Source of the DNA: Heloderma charlesbogerti
Taxonomy: Eukaryota; Chordata; Lepidosauria; Squamata; Helodermatidae
Direction of reading: 5' to 3'
NCBI GenBank assembly: GCA_026122225.1
Contig: JANEZZ010000979.1
Location: forward strand, 1-64,000
Length of the DNA: 64,000 nucleotides
Position numbers and translations under genes: made by a program
The notes under the pieces: generated by a model
What the model was told of the DNA's origin: nothing
The model's database searches: none
Seen by the model: the letters and a program-made list of their open reading frames with translations, nothing else
Part shown: one piece after another, positions 12,441 to 23,568 of the stretch
Layout of the letters: each line of letters opens with the position of its first letter
Numbering within the stretch: the first letter of the stretch is position 1

Positions 12441-12883
12441 TAGGGGTGTACGAAACTCCACTTACCTGGCTCCGCTGGGGTCCATGGGTGGGGGGAGGTG
12501 ATCTGTTCCTCCCCCCGGAATCCTCAACGGCGGGGAGGTGATCCGGTCCTCCCCCCCGGAATCCTGCCCGGCCGGCTCTGCTCCGCAGCCAGTCAGCAGA
12601 GCTGCCGGCCGGGCCAATCTGCAGCAGGGCCTCCACCTGCATAGGGGACACCATTTGCGTCCCTACCCTAGCCCATGATAGGCTAGCGTAAGGACGCAAA
12701 TGGCAGCTGCTACAACGGCCGCCATTTTTGGCCACAGCAGACTGGCAGCGGCCAGAGCCGCCGCTGCATCCGCCACCAGGTAGGTCCATCCTGGGGGGAT
12801 TCCGTGGGGTGGCGGTGGGGGGGGAGGCCATTCTGCCACTGACTCTGGGCTAGAGTCCATGGCAGAATTCTCTGACATCCCTA
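12441..12883 (-). mobile_element. Nested-palindrome hAT MITE, short copy 2
   Basis: 443 bp from TAGGGGTG to CATCCCTA in reverse orientation (right end first). The flanking octamers are TCCACAGA and TTCACAGA (7 of 8). The central block is reduced to a single imperfect hairpin around 12665-12735 and an ATTTGCGTCC / GGACGCAAAT pair. ACTTACCT (donor-like, reverse strand) lies at 12460-12467. The other end has the variant AGGTAGGT. This is an internal-deletion derivative of the long form. Confidence 0.85.
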
Positions 12884-13335
12884 TTCACAGAAGGATTCTC
12901 TTCCTCTGCAGCACCCCCTACAGTCACACATACTGTTCTGGAAGATTCCCCAACCCTTTGGAGCAGAGGCTTGGAGGGTACGAGGAGTTGCAGGGGGGAG
13001 GAGCGGCAGCAAAAATTCCCTCCCTGCTTCTGCCAATAGGAGCATCTCAAGTGGAACTCCACTTTGGGAATGTTCCAGCTGGTGGAAACAAAGTCTGGAT
13101 CCAAGCCAAAGTTTTTATTTTATTATAGTGTTATACTGGTATCCTGCTTCTTAATTAAAAAGTTATTGATGTGGCTACAAACATGTATTAACCCTGAATT
13201 TACAAAATTCCAGAATTAAAACTACCAGTTTAAAATGTGACACCCTGACAACCATAATTTTCTTTAAAAAGCAAGGACAAATTCATGAAAAATACACACT
13301 CTAACAATATTGCTTATTATTAATAATGATTTTAT

Positions 13336-13337
13336 AA

Positions 13338-13376
<39 letters not shown>
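13336..13376. repeat. (ATT)n microsatellite
   Basis: About 13 ATT units in an AT-rich setting. Confidence 0.95.
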
Positions 13377-13378
<2 letters not shown>

Positions 13379-13517
13379 ATTATTGAAGAACCCTTAGTGC
13401 TCATCCTCAACTCCAGTGATGGCTAATTATGTACAACAGTTATTTATTCCTTATTAAATTTACTTCTTCCTTTTCTCATCCCACCATGTAATCCCCCCCA
13501 CCACCATAAACAGTCAC

Positions 13518-13975
13518 GGGCTGGTCAGATGCACAGTGGGGAAGAGTGGTTAGGCCAACCACAGTGCACAGTGATTACCGCTAACAACTGTGACTGCAGG
13601 TAAACATGTTCCACAACATAGTTAGATTAACCACTTTCTAAAATACCCTCCTTTCTGCAGGAACCTACAGTTGTCCAGATGGGCGGCCATGCATCCCAGT
13701 GACCTTTGCACTGTCAGCCATTTTGGTGCAGCTACTCCTTCTTTGGCCACTCTTGCCACGGAACTCTATGGTAGCTATGGTAACCATGGAGGCACGCCAG
13801 ATGTCACACTAAGCCATGGTAGAGCCCACTAACCATCTTGCAGCAAGTGGTTAGTGAACATGGTTAATAAGCCACCATGGTTGAGAAAGATGCCTGTTCA
13901 GACATCACGCTAAGCCAACATGGTTAGCTCAAAATTCCTAACCGTCATGGCTTAGTGTGATGTTTGAACGGGCCC
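13518..13975. mobile_element. Putative DNA-transposon MITE with GGGCCNGTTCA-like ends
   Basis: The left end (GGGCTGGTCAGATG) is an imperfect inverted copy of the right end (ends GTTTGAACGGGCCC). Inside, CACACTAAGCCATGG and its reverse forms occur several times (near 13807, 13906 and 13948), with CATGGTTA phrases in both orientations. No clear target duplication and no ORF. Confidence 0.45.
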
Positions 13976-14113
13976 ATTATGTAGACTGTATACTCTGGGC
14001 AAGGACTTGTCTTTTCTCCCTACACTACGTCTGTATAGTGCCATACACAATAATGCCACAACAATAATAATATAAATGATAATATTCATCCTAGCTGAGT
14101 TGAATGACATTTA

Positions 14114-14204
14114 GGACACAATCCAGCATGCATAGGATTTGCTGGCTGAGGCATGCTGGGAGTTGTAGGACTTTTTTCTGTCTAAACATGAATAGGATTG
14201 CATC
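14114..14204. mobile_element. Short PIF/Harbinger-like MITE
   Basis: About 91 bp with GGACACAATCC at the left and GGATTGCATC at the right, preceded by TTA. The inner phrase GGCATGCTGGGAGTTGTAGG recurs at 46150-46175 and 46300-46320. Confidence 0.55.
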
Positions 14205-14209
14205 TATTC

Positions 14210-14335
14210 TAGTATGAAGTTTAAGTCCTTGCTCAGCCATGAAACTCCCTGGATAACCTTGGGCCAGTCATTGTTTCTCAATTTAGCTTACTTCACAGGG
14301 CTCTTGCAAAGATAACAACTGGATGAGCTGCATGT
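14210..14335 (+). mobile_element. MIR-like / core-SINE fragment
   Basis: Contains TTGCTCAGCCATGAAACTCC, CTTGGGCCAGTCA and CACAGGGCTCTTGC in the order expected of the conserved core and downstream part of a tRNA-derived SINE. The tRNA head is missing or too decayed to see. Confidence 0.45.
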
Positions 14336-14345
14336 ATTCCCCATG

Positions 14346-14645
14346 CATGTTGCATGTAAGAAGCGCCACGAAAAGGAGGCAATCAACCCCTATGTTAACC
14401 CCTACCTCAACCCTTCCATGAAGAAAAATCAACCTCCTACATCGAGAAGAAAAAAAAAATGACTACATCATGATCAGCCCCATCCGTACATCAATCTGTA
14501 TGAACCCCTACACCAGACCTTCATGATCATCCAACAATAAGCCCCATGACCCATCCCTACCTCAACCCCTCTCCAAAGAAATAGGAGGCAAACAGCCCCT
14601 ACATCGTTCTAACTGGAAAAGTTGCATGTAAGAAGCTCCACAAAG
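14346..14645. repeat. Direct repeat enclosing an AACCCCTAC-rich stretch
   Basis: The phrase GTTGCATGTAAGAAGC with CCAC following appears at about 14348 and again at about 14621. The 270 bp between them contain irregular copies of CAACCCCTAC / CCCCTACATC. The minus strand equivalent is GTAGGGGTTG. It looks like a decayed minisatellite or a duplicated segment; no coding signal. Confidence 0.5.
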
Positions 14646-17135
14646 AACAAGAAGAAGATTTTTTAAAAATGAAATCAGCAATAACCACTGAGATCAGCAA
14701 AAGCAGGATAAGAGAGGGGAAAGCAGAACATATTATTGTGTGCATGGACTCGTTTTGTCACATGCTTCTTGCCTTATTGGAAACTTCTTAATTGATGAAT
14801 GAGGACTTTATCAAGCCTGGCAGGAGTCGTTATGTCTGTGATTTTCCTTGAAATGCATCTGTCACGCAGCTCAGAATTGAATAGCCAGTTTGGGGCCTAA
14901 CCAGAGACATGGCACTGACTTAAGGCACTCAGAAAGGAATGAATGATTAATGTACTTTATAGACAGGGTAGCCCTTCCTCTGTCTCATGTGCTTTTTGTA
15001 TGTAATCTCCAGCAGTTCAACTTCAGATGGATCTAATGAAAAAGGACTGGATGTTTTCCACCTTCCCTTCCGAGCATGCTGTACAATTTATCCACTGACA
15101 AAATGTGCTAATGAAATGTCACCTTGGACAGCTTGCTAAAGGATTGATGGGCTGGAAGTTTTGCACTTTATTTAACTTTTGCAGGAAAAATGAATAAGTC
15201 CTCCAAACTCGGTATGATATAGAGATCCATTATGGTTTGCGAGCCAGGAAGGAGGAACTGCACTGGGACGGAAAAGGGAAACTCCCTGCAAATGACTCGA
15301 GGGAAACCAAATCAATGAAATACAAAGCCAAGATGGGGTTAATGTTGCCTTCAAGATAACTTGTGGAGGGTTTTCTGTGTAAAAAGGATCCCTTCGGCCA
15401 CAGTATTATGCCACTGTCTGAATTAGGGCAGTCATAGCATGTCTTAATGTAAGAGTACTTTTACTCCATAGTCCTGAACTAGAGCTGTAATCTTGAGGTT
15501 GGAACTACATGTTTCGTGTAATTCCATGATTTTGTTTGATTGTGTTGTTACACAATACAGTGGCCCACAATGTAATTTGAGGGGAAAGAGTGGTTCAGGG
15601 AGAGATGCTTCATAACCATTTCCCCTCCTGCCATTGCTACACTGAAAATTCTGCCCCCAGGCTGCTTGTACCCTCAAAATAGGAAAGATACAGGTAACCT
15701 GGGGATGCTTGAGGGATATGGTCTTTGCAAATTCCTATACTCAATTATTTGATCCACATTTCTCAGATTAATAAGCCAATCAATATTTAGCTACCCTTTG
15801 GATTCCTCACTTCTATGGAAGTTCCCAGCGATTTAAATGCGTTAAAATATGCATTTAAATGCATATTTTGAGAGAAAGGCCACATTTAAATTAGTGGTGG
15901 GCAAAAAATCCCCTCCTGTTTTTAGAGGACCATCCCCCTCCCATGAAAATGAGGGGAGTTTTGGCTGTTTTGGTGGGATAAGCAAAGCTTTCTGAAATTG
16001 AGGTGGTCTTTTTTGCGCCTCCCCCCCCCCACACACCTATGAATTGCCAAAGAAAACTGAGCCAAAAATATATGCATATGTATAAATTATAAATTGTATA
16101 AATCGATATTTATGGGCATTCCAGTAAACACAGCAAGGTCAGGAAGTGATAAAGAACTGCATGGCTCTTTTTTAAAGCAGAGAAGGGGGGATGTGGCATA
16201 GCTACAGAGAGCCCCGTTGCTTCAATGAGCAGTCACAATGCTTTTTTGCATGCGGAAAGAGGAGAAACCACTCACAACCTCATACTAAGGTAGGGCAGAC
16301 ACCCCCACCTCCCTGAAAACTTTGCCTGGCCAAAAGGTCTTTAGGGGGAGGGGATCTCCCCCCCCCTTCCTCTCCAAATTGTAAAGAAAGCTGAACTGAA
16401 AATATTAGCCAAGCTCAAATTTAAATGTATATTTTGGACAATTTACACATTTAAATACATATTTTGAGAGATGAATACATATTGAAATATCTTAATAGGA
16501 TTTCTTTTTAAAATTACAGATTAATGTAGAAAAGGAATGGGATTGTGGGTAAAAATAGGTGACAATGACCTGGCTGAGAAAAAGATGAATTCACCCATCC
16601 CTAGGGTAACCCTCAGTTCTGTGGCTGGCATGAGTTCCTCTTTTCTCAGACGCTGCCTTTATATAAAAAAAATAGAGCTACAAGGCAGCTTCATTGGATC
16701 AGCCTCCACAGCAATACAGGCTCTAATAAGAGAGCTGGCAGGAGTATGAAAATTATTGTTGGTGCATATGAGAATCAAGTGCCTCCACATGAGGTGGGTG
16801 AGACTTCTTGCTCCCTCATATGCAAATATTGAGGCTTGTTCAGTGCAGCACTTTGGTCCCTACTATTTTGGGAAGGGTGGGACCAGTTGTTAGTGTGGCC
16901 AGAGAGTTTTGAGCAACCATGTGAGGGAGAGAATGGGCTGGACAGCCCAAAATAAGGGTGGATTTTCTCTGCAAGGCATCCACGTGTGAAGAATAGGGAC
17001 TGCTTTCCTCTCCACTGTCTAGATAAATTGTAGGTGGCATCTCTCTGGAAGTGATGTAGGGGAAATACATTGGGAAAGCAAGTTTTTTTCTTTGTACAAA
17101 TGAACAAAGGAGGGTGGACTCTGCACATCTTTAAA
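14646..17135. other. Intergenic, no gene seen
   Basis: No recognised exon. At 15892-16603 there are features of an old TAGGGATG-type element (start TAGTGGTGGGCAAAA, end CACCCATCCCTA, inner GCATTTAAATGCATATTTT phrases), but the flanking octamers do not match, so I do not call it. Confidence 0.4.
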
Positions 17136-17402
17136 GAGCCAGTGTGGTGGTGTAGTGGCTAGAGTGCTGGACTGGGAGCTGGGAGATCCGGGTTCTAGTC
17201 CCCACTCAACCATGGAAGCTCACTGGGTGACTTTGGGCCCATCACAGACTCTCAGCCCAACCTACCTCACAGGGTTGTTGTTGTGAGGATAAAATGGAGA
17301 GGAGGAGGAGGAGGAGGAGAATGTAAGCCGCCTTGGGTTCCTTGCAAGAGGAAAAAAGGCAGGATATAAATGCAATAAAATAAATAAAATAAAATAAAAT
17401 AA
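17136..17402 (+). mobile_element. tRNA-derived SINE, full length
   Basis: Starts GAGCCAGTGTGGTGG. A tRNA-like A box lies around 17151-17165 (TGTAGTGGCTAGAGTG) and a good B box (GGTTCTAGTCC) at 17191-17201, the two internal RNA polymerase III promoter boxes. The body includes CATGGAAGCTCACTGGGTGA and CCTACCTCACAGGGTTGTTG, then an AGG-rich stretch and an (AAAT)n tail. A second copy lies at 53176-53412. The type matches the abundant tRNA-derived SINEs of squamates; the exact family name would need a library search. Confidence 0.88.
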
Positions 17403-17751
17403 TTAAATTTGTTTAGGTGTGAGGGTCAACAGATATGCCTGGGCTTGCTGTTGCCTGAGGTGAAGAAGGGAAATTGCTGAAAAATGTGCCAGCTATGCCT
17501 ATCCAAGGCACCTTCTCATTACAGTGCTGCTGTGAAAAGAAAGGAAAAGGAAGTTGAAAAGAAGGCTATGGTTGGAGTTTTTCTTCACTGAAGAGCTGGA
17601 GAGCTGGAGAAGGTAGCCTTCTGGGTGGAACAAAAGGTGGTTTAATAATCTTTTTTTATAAAGAAATAAATAAATGTAAGGTGTTCACATGGCTATAAGG
17701 GATTCATCTGTATAGTACTGTTGAAGGGGGCTGATGATGTATCCAATGCAC

Positions 17752-17752
17752 A

Positions 17753-17808
<56 letters not shown>
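17752..17808. repeat. (CT)n(CA)n compound microsatellite
   Basis: About 13 CT units directly followed by about 15 CA units. Confidence 0.97.
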
Positions 17809-17811
<3 letters not shown>

Positions 17812-18020
17812 GAGAGGGAGAGAGCACTATGTCAGTCTGTGTTGGCTCTGTGCCCATATATCTCATATTCGAGACAACCATAGGATGGCCATTGGCAGTT
17901 CAATTTGCAGGATTCATAAGGGAGGAGGGTGCCTGTTTTTTTCCAGGTAACCTCTTTGTATATCTCTTCACACTTTTTATTTTGCATCCTTGGGCCCTAT
18001 AGAAGCTACTATGCATACTT

Positions 18021-18235
18021 ATTACAAAAGACACTGGTTAGTGACGTGCAGCGGATAAGAGAATGAGCTGTAAGCCAGGGAATTGCCATCCGCTCCTTTC
18101 AGCCACTGTCTCTTGCCCTCAGTCTGGCAGTCCCCCATCAGCAAAATGAGGATAATGATAATGCTGTCGTGCTGTTGTGACGGTTATTGAGATAATAAAT
18201 TCAAAGCACTTTAAGTATGTAAGAAAGTGCTTTTT
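18021..18235 (+). mobile_element. MIR-like SINE
   Basis: Contains a SINE-core-like order of phrases: a weak head (GGTTAGTGACGTGCAG), GCCACTGTCTCTTGCCC, CATCAGCAAAATGAGGATAATGATAAT, GTTGTGACGGTTATTGAGATAA and AAAGCACTTTAAG. These correspond in order to the 3' half of MIR-type SINEs. Old and diverged. Confidence 0.5.
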
Positions 18236-18799
18236 ACACACAACACCTCAGGAAGCCTTGGTTTAACACTAGAGGATGTTACATTCAACAGCCAATCCTG
18301 CATCCCAGCTGAGTGTACCTACATGACACATGCATCTGCAAAAATCACATTCACACATTTAGGTATATACATAAGCTGTTTTACAGGTACACCTAACAAT
18401 GTACTATGTGAAGTAGTTATGAAATGCCCTAATAAAGTACTCTACACAGATTCTTCTCACTAAATGATAAAACAGCCATGAGTAACTGGATGAATGGTAT
18501 CTACCGTTGGGCATCACCTGAAGGGGATGTGTCCTTGTTTTACCCATTACAAAGCCTTTCTGCCAATAAGGTTTTACTAATTTAAAACTGATGGGATGAG
18601 AAGTTGAGCTGGCACTCCTGCTGGGATTGAAATTACTTTTCTAGAAGACTAGCTGTTTACTGCCTATGGCATTTACTGTACATTCTCAATGGCAGTTATA
18701 CATTTGGGAAACCAGGATCATGGTACTTTGTGGCAAAATCCAGAGGCCTAGTTTTCACAGAGGTGGTCGACTTGTATCTGGATTGTAACCACTTCAGAG

Positions 18800-19694
18800 T
18801 AGGGATGTCAGAGAATTCCGCCACGGATCTCGGGAAGGCCGAATGCCAGCACATTCGGCCCCCCAAAATCGGTGGCGGAACTGTCAGGGCCCCCCCCCGC
18901 ACCCCTGGGACGAGACTTACCTGGGGCGGATCTTCCTGGTGGCGGCGGCGGCGGCTCCAGCGGCGGCTCTGGCAGCGGTTTGGTGGCAGCGGCGGCTGCG
19001 GCAGCCGGTCTTCTGACCGGCTGCCGCCGCTGCCATTTCCAGTTTTTTTTAAAAAAAGACATGATAGGCTACGTAAAGATTTACGTAGCCTATCACGGCT
19101 AAGTTTAAAAAAAAACCCGTGATAGGCTACGTAAATGTTTACGTAGCCTATCACAGCTGACTTAAAAACAAAAACAAAAAAACAATGCGCGTATGCAAAT
19201 GGTGGTGGCCATGGCTGCTGCCATTTGCGTTCCTTATTTTGGCATGTCTTAGTCTACGTCAAGATTTACGTAGACTAAGACAGCGAAAATAAGGGGAACG
19301 CAAATAGCGTAGCGTCCGCCAAGTTACGCAAATAGCATAACGGCTGCCGCCATTTGCGTACGCGCATTGTTGTTTTTTTTTTAAGTCAGCCGTGATAGGC
19401 TACGTAAACATTTGTGTAGCCTATCACGGCTGACTGCAGGGATGCAAACGGCAGCGGCTATGGCCGCCGCCATTTGCGTCCCTGCTAGCCAGCGGCCGGA
19501 TGTCCAGCTGCTGGCAGAGCTGGCCGGTGGCTCCGCAGAATCCCTGCGGAGCACAGCCAGCTGGCCAGGATTCTGGGGGGGGGGGAGGAATGGAGCGCCT
19601 CCCCCCCATCCAGGATTCCAGGGGGAGGGACAGAGCGCCTCCCCCACACCATCAGCATAATCCGCAAAAGGTAAGTGACTTTCGTATATCCCTA
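18800..19694 (+). mobile_element. Nested-palindrome hAT MITE, copy 3
   Basis: 895 bp. Flanking octamers CTTCAGAG and TTTCAGAG (7 of 8). The left end is itself a hairpin (TTCCGCCACGGATC ... ATCGGTGGCGGAA, 18818-18869). Two TAGGCTACGTAAA hairpins lie at 19059-19097 and 19111-19154. The GCAAATGGTGGTGGCC hairpin, a central block near 19300 and mirror modules follow. ACTTACCT at 18915-18922 and AGGTAAGT at 19669-19676 both point outward. The right end has two tandem GGATTC(T/C)GGGGG units. Confidence 0.93.
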
Positions 19695-19756
19695 TTTCAG
19701 AGGCTCATAGCAGAATGCTTCTCCAGTGAAGCAGGAGGAGGAAGAAGAGGAGGAGG

Positions 19757-19850
19757 ACATCTTGTAGCACCTTAAAGACTAACAGATTTATTATGACATA
19801 CACTTTTATGGACTAATGCCCACTACATCAGATACATGAAGGAAATGATA
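19757..19850 (-). repeat. Dispersed reptile-type repeat
   Basis: Contains CTTGTAGCACCTTAAAGACT, AACAGATTTATTATGACATA and CCCACTACATCAGATACATGA, a phrase set common in amniote interspersed repeats. It is inversely related to 11236-11325. Class not assigned. Confidence 0.45.
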
Positions 19851-20899
19851 CTTCAGTGGTAGAGCACATGCTTTGCATGCAGGTTCCATCCCTGGTATCA
19901 CCATTTTAAAAAAATCCCTATATAGACGAAAGAAAACTAGATGTCGGGAAGAAGTTGTCGCCTAGTCATCTATGGCAAAACCATGTAGATTTTCCAGCAC
20001 TATTCACTTTTTGAATACATTGAGACTTGGGTCTATGAAACTCCTTGCCAGAAGTCAATCATAAAGCCTCTGCCACCAAAACAAACCCTTTGTATCTTAT
20101 ATACCTCAGTAGCCTGGTAACGAAAGCATAGGCATGGGTCTGGCACCACCACTAGACACAAGATGATGAACAAACCTAAGAGGTTTATTAAGGGATATTT
20201 TGTACCTAAGGGAATAGAGTGTTGTTATAGGATGGGAATGCTTAAACATACTTGATGAAAATATCCTTGGTTAACACATTTAACAAGAGAGTCTTCCCAG
20301 CTAATATGGTCTCAGTAGTCCCCCCCACCCCGCACTGATCCAATTTCCATAAACTCCACCCCAGCCAATCCCTCACAACCAGGAATGGATGGCGTGCAGC
20401 AGCCTTCCTCTGCCTTCAGCCCCTCCTGTTGCCTCTGGCTTTGCGGATGACGACACTGTTATCAGGGATCGCTTGCTGAAGCTCCTTCTGGTCAGATCTC
20501 CCCTTAGGTCTGGGCTTGTGCTGCCTGCCTGAAGTATCATCACCTCACAGCCCAGCCTCCTGCTCTTCACAGCCACCAGCTCCAGGTCTCCCTCCTGAGA
20601 AGAGTTCTCTCAGACTGGCGTTCCCCTTTCTCGGGTCTGAACATGGTAACAACCAGCTAACAACCAGCAATTCCCAAATCTCTCTGTCATCCACTCTCCA
20701 ACTGTCCCTAGTTGTCTCTAACAGACTTCTCCTTGCCCTTTTTTTAAACTCCTGACCAATCATGGTCCCCCATGGAACTCCAACTTTGTTAATCAACTTT
20801 GCTGACCCTCCTGACCAATGAAAACAAAGTTAACTTCTCTCACTATAGATTGTAAACAGCCTAAACCCTCCGTTCATAAGCTGCTGTAATCAAGGCAAC
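19851..20899. other. Intergenic, no gene seen
   Basis: No recognised exon or repeat family. Short open frames on both strands at 20373-20796 show no domain or codon signal that I can support. Confidence 0.35.
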
Positions 20900-21449
20900 T
20901 AGGGATGTGTGAACCCACCCCCGTCCACGTTCTCCAGGCACCCACCCAGCCCCTGCATCTGCTCGCCAGTCCCTGCACCACACATGAGCCCCTCCTGCAC
21001 TTGGTGAGCAGCCCGCACACATCCTTGCAGCCTCAGCGAGCTCCGCGGCCACCATTTCTTAAAACAGCAAACACAAAAAATGTGCATATTTGCATATGCG
21101 CAAACATGTACAGTTTGTGAATGCACATGTTTGCAAAAACGTGCATTTCTGCACATATCCAAATATGCGCTCTCACAAAAATTGCATGTTTGCATGTGCA
21201 AATATGCACATTCGCAAAAATGTGCATTTTCACACACATGCAACTATGCACATTTTTGTGATCGCCATTTTATTTTTCAAAAAAGTGGCAATCGCAGAGC
21301 TCAATGAGGCCGCCGGGGTGAGTGCGGACCACTCACCAAGTGCAGGCAGGGGGCGAGCGGGGCAGGGGCTTGGCGAGCGGGGTTTGGGGGTGTGGGCAGG
21401 GGGGTTCTGCGGGATTCCCAGATGGAATCGGGGGTCAACGCCATCCCTA
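20900..21449. mobile_element. hAT MITE of a second TAGGGATG family
   Basis: 550 bp from TAGGGATGTGTGAACCC to GCCATCCCTA with a perfect 8-bp duplication AAGGCAAC (20892-20899 and 21450-21457). The flanks are GC-rich. The middle (21065-21270) is an array of alternating TGTGCATATTTGCATATGCG-like phrases in both orientations and folds back on itself. The subterminal sequence differs from the nested-palindrome family and lacks TAGGCTACGTA and AGGTAAGT, so it is a separate family moved by the same or a related transposase. Confidence 0.9.
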
Positions 21450-21834
21450 AAGGCAACCACAACTGTTTAAAGCTTCATAGGGAGCAACAAAGCTAGGTCT
21501 CTGGCCTACTGAGATATATTATAGCTGCACAGAGATCGCACAACGTTTTAAAACATAACAAAATATAAACAGCCATATACGCAGCATACCTCCAAACCAT
21601 CTATCTGACACACAAGTTTCCTGTGTGCATGGATTTTTTTTGTTTGTTTGCTTTGGAGGAAGATTAAATTATATGAGCCCCCATGTACAGCCTGAAGTGG
21701 TACAGCCTAGATACCTCTGAGTGAAACATGGGCTTCAACACTGTTAGAGCAAAAGGCTAATTCTAAAAATTGTATTTGCAACAGGCTGAGGTCTCTTGCT
21801 ACAAATGAGTCTACTTTTGCACTAACATTTTTGG

Positions 21835-22164
21835 ACTATGTGTTGCTCCCATTTCCTGCTCCCCCCATATTCTAGAAGGTCCCAAACTGCTTTGAATATA
21901 CAAGTAATGGGCCATTTATGCCTGCAACTTTGGGTATATCTGCCATTCACAGCACCATTTTGTGCAAGAACAAATGTCTGCATATCTGCACCCACCATTT
22001 TTTTTTTTTTTTGCAAAATGGTGGCCGCAGAGATCGCCGGATGGGCCCAGGGGAATGCAGGCAGCTTGGCTAGCAGGGGGGGTTGGGCCCAGGTCTGGGG
22101 TGTGCGAGCAGGGGCAGGGACATGGCAGGGGGTGAGAACCTGGACAGGGGGGCACCCATCCCTA
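21835..22164. mobile_element. Truncated relative of the 20900-21449 family
   Basis: Right end GGGCACCCATCCCTA preceded by GAGAACCTGGACAGGGG, matching the inverted left end of the element at 20900. A perfect octamer ATTTTTGG flanks the unit (21827-21834 and 22165-22172). The left terminus is no longer recognisable (ACTATGTG instead of TAGGGATG). A CCACCATTTTTTTTT / GCAAAATGGTGG hairpin lies near 21990-22025. Confidence 0.55.
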
Positions 22165-22828
22165 ATTTTTGGAAGTCTGCATTTCCGCAAATCCCCCTAA
22201 ATCGGCAATTTCACACTTTAGACTATGGCAGAAAATGCACATTTTGGGTTAGGAAATATTTTTAAATGCCTATTTTTTTCAACTGGGGAAAAGTGCACAC
22301 TTTTCAAACTGCGAATTTTAATTTGGAGAACCTCAACGAACTCACGCATTGCATGTTCGCCCATCTGTGCTCACTAACTATTAGGTTTCAATGTGCATGT
22401 TATGTAGCCAAATAATAGTTGGGGGGAAATATGCAGCTGTATTTGATTGGAATGTGATGAGAAACTTCAACAGCTTCCATACAGGAGATAGATTGAAATT
22501 ATAATGCCGTAACATCTTTTTTTAAAAAAAAGGCTGTTCTTTGCTTGCTGCACTTGCTGAGTAAGTTTGCACATAATCATGATTTCTCACATTGTAACAA
22601 TCCACTGCTGTTTAGAAAGTTGTTTGGGAGACTTCCAATTACATGCTATACACAGCCTCACTGCTGCATGCAATTGCTTAAGAAGGTCTTTATGTAGGAA
22701 TCCAGGGTCATCAGGCTGTCTTTTCAAGGAAGGTGGTTGTCACAATTGATCTTGTCACTGAGGAATCCCAAGATTCAGAACACAGTCTGAAAACCACTGA
22801 GCTATGGGACAAGTATATTTGGGAGGCT

Positions 22829-22830
<2 letters not shown>

Positions 22831-22884
<54 letters not shown>
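22831..22884. repeat. (TA)n microsatellite
   Basis: 27 uninterrupted AT units, a self-complementary tract prone to length change. Confidence 0.98.
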
Positions 22885-22886
<2 letters not shown>

Positions 22887-23097
22887 GTTATTTTCAGTTG
22901 TGCTGGCACTGGATAGTGAATTTAGGATTCCAAAACTGATTGGGGGTGGGGGGGTCAGGGGAGAAGAGAGATATAATTGACATTTTTAATATACTAGAAG
23001 GAGAGCTTTGTGTAAGTTATGTTGTAATCCTTCTTTCCAGGGAGATTTTTTTTTTAGGTTGCATAATACCGTAGCCTGCCTCAAATCCTCATGATAT

Positions 23098-23200
23098 TAT
23101 TATTTATTACATTTTTAAACTGCCCCATAGCCAGAGCTCTCTGGGCAGTTTACAAAGGTTAAAACAAAAGTAAAATATGCAAAATTTAAAATATAAAAAG
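23098..23200 (-). mobile_element. L2-type LINE/SINE 3'-end fragment
   Basis: The plus strand has TTATTTATTACATTTTTAAACTGCCC ... CTCTGGGCAGTTTACAAAGGTTAAAA (split here for brevity), the reverse of a 3' end in which a GGGCAGT-containing stem precedes a TAAA-type tail. A second copy lies at 31887-31990. Confidence 0.5.
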
Positions 23201-23568
23201 CACACAAACAGGCAGCATACACAAAGAGAATATGTCTCTGATGATAGGATGATGTATAGAACTTCTTTTAAAAACAGAGAGGAAGATATACTCTTATAGA
23301 CTGAAAGCAGATATGCAGGTCTCCTCCTTTCGGGCCAAACTTGGTTGTGCACCAAACATGTGGCTGCCTGTTTCCAAAAGTAGCATCCATGTATCTCCTC
23401 CCCTTCTGCAACATCCCATCAAACATACCTGTGTGCTGACATTACATTTCACATCCTTCTTGCTGCAAGTGGCAACCAGCGATGTGGAATGAGATGGGAG
23501 AAATTCAAAGTGTTGTGATAACAGGTCAAGAGCATGGTTGATTAGCTGTCCCGGTGAGAGGATATCTA

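Noticed and set aside
15892..16603. Old TAGGGATG-type element
   Set aside because: The right end CACCCATCCCTA is good, but the left end is weak and the flanking octamers (ATTTAAAT and GGGTAACC) do not match.
17136..17402. Functional tRNA gene from the A and B boxes
   Set aside because: No cloverleaf with acceptor pairing. The boxes belong to a SINE head, and a second copy with the same body exists at 53176.
18696..19154. Arg/Pro/Gly-rich open frames of 80-190 codons in GC-rich arms (also near 8630, 12409, 28302, 28644, 38389, 48626 and 50130)
   Set aside because: They follow GGC/GCC repeats and hairpins, occur in all frames of every copy and have no conserved reading frame between copies.
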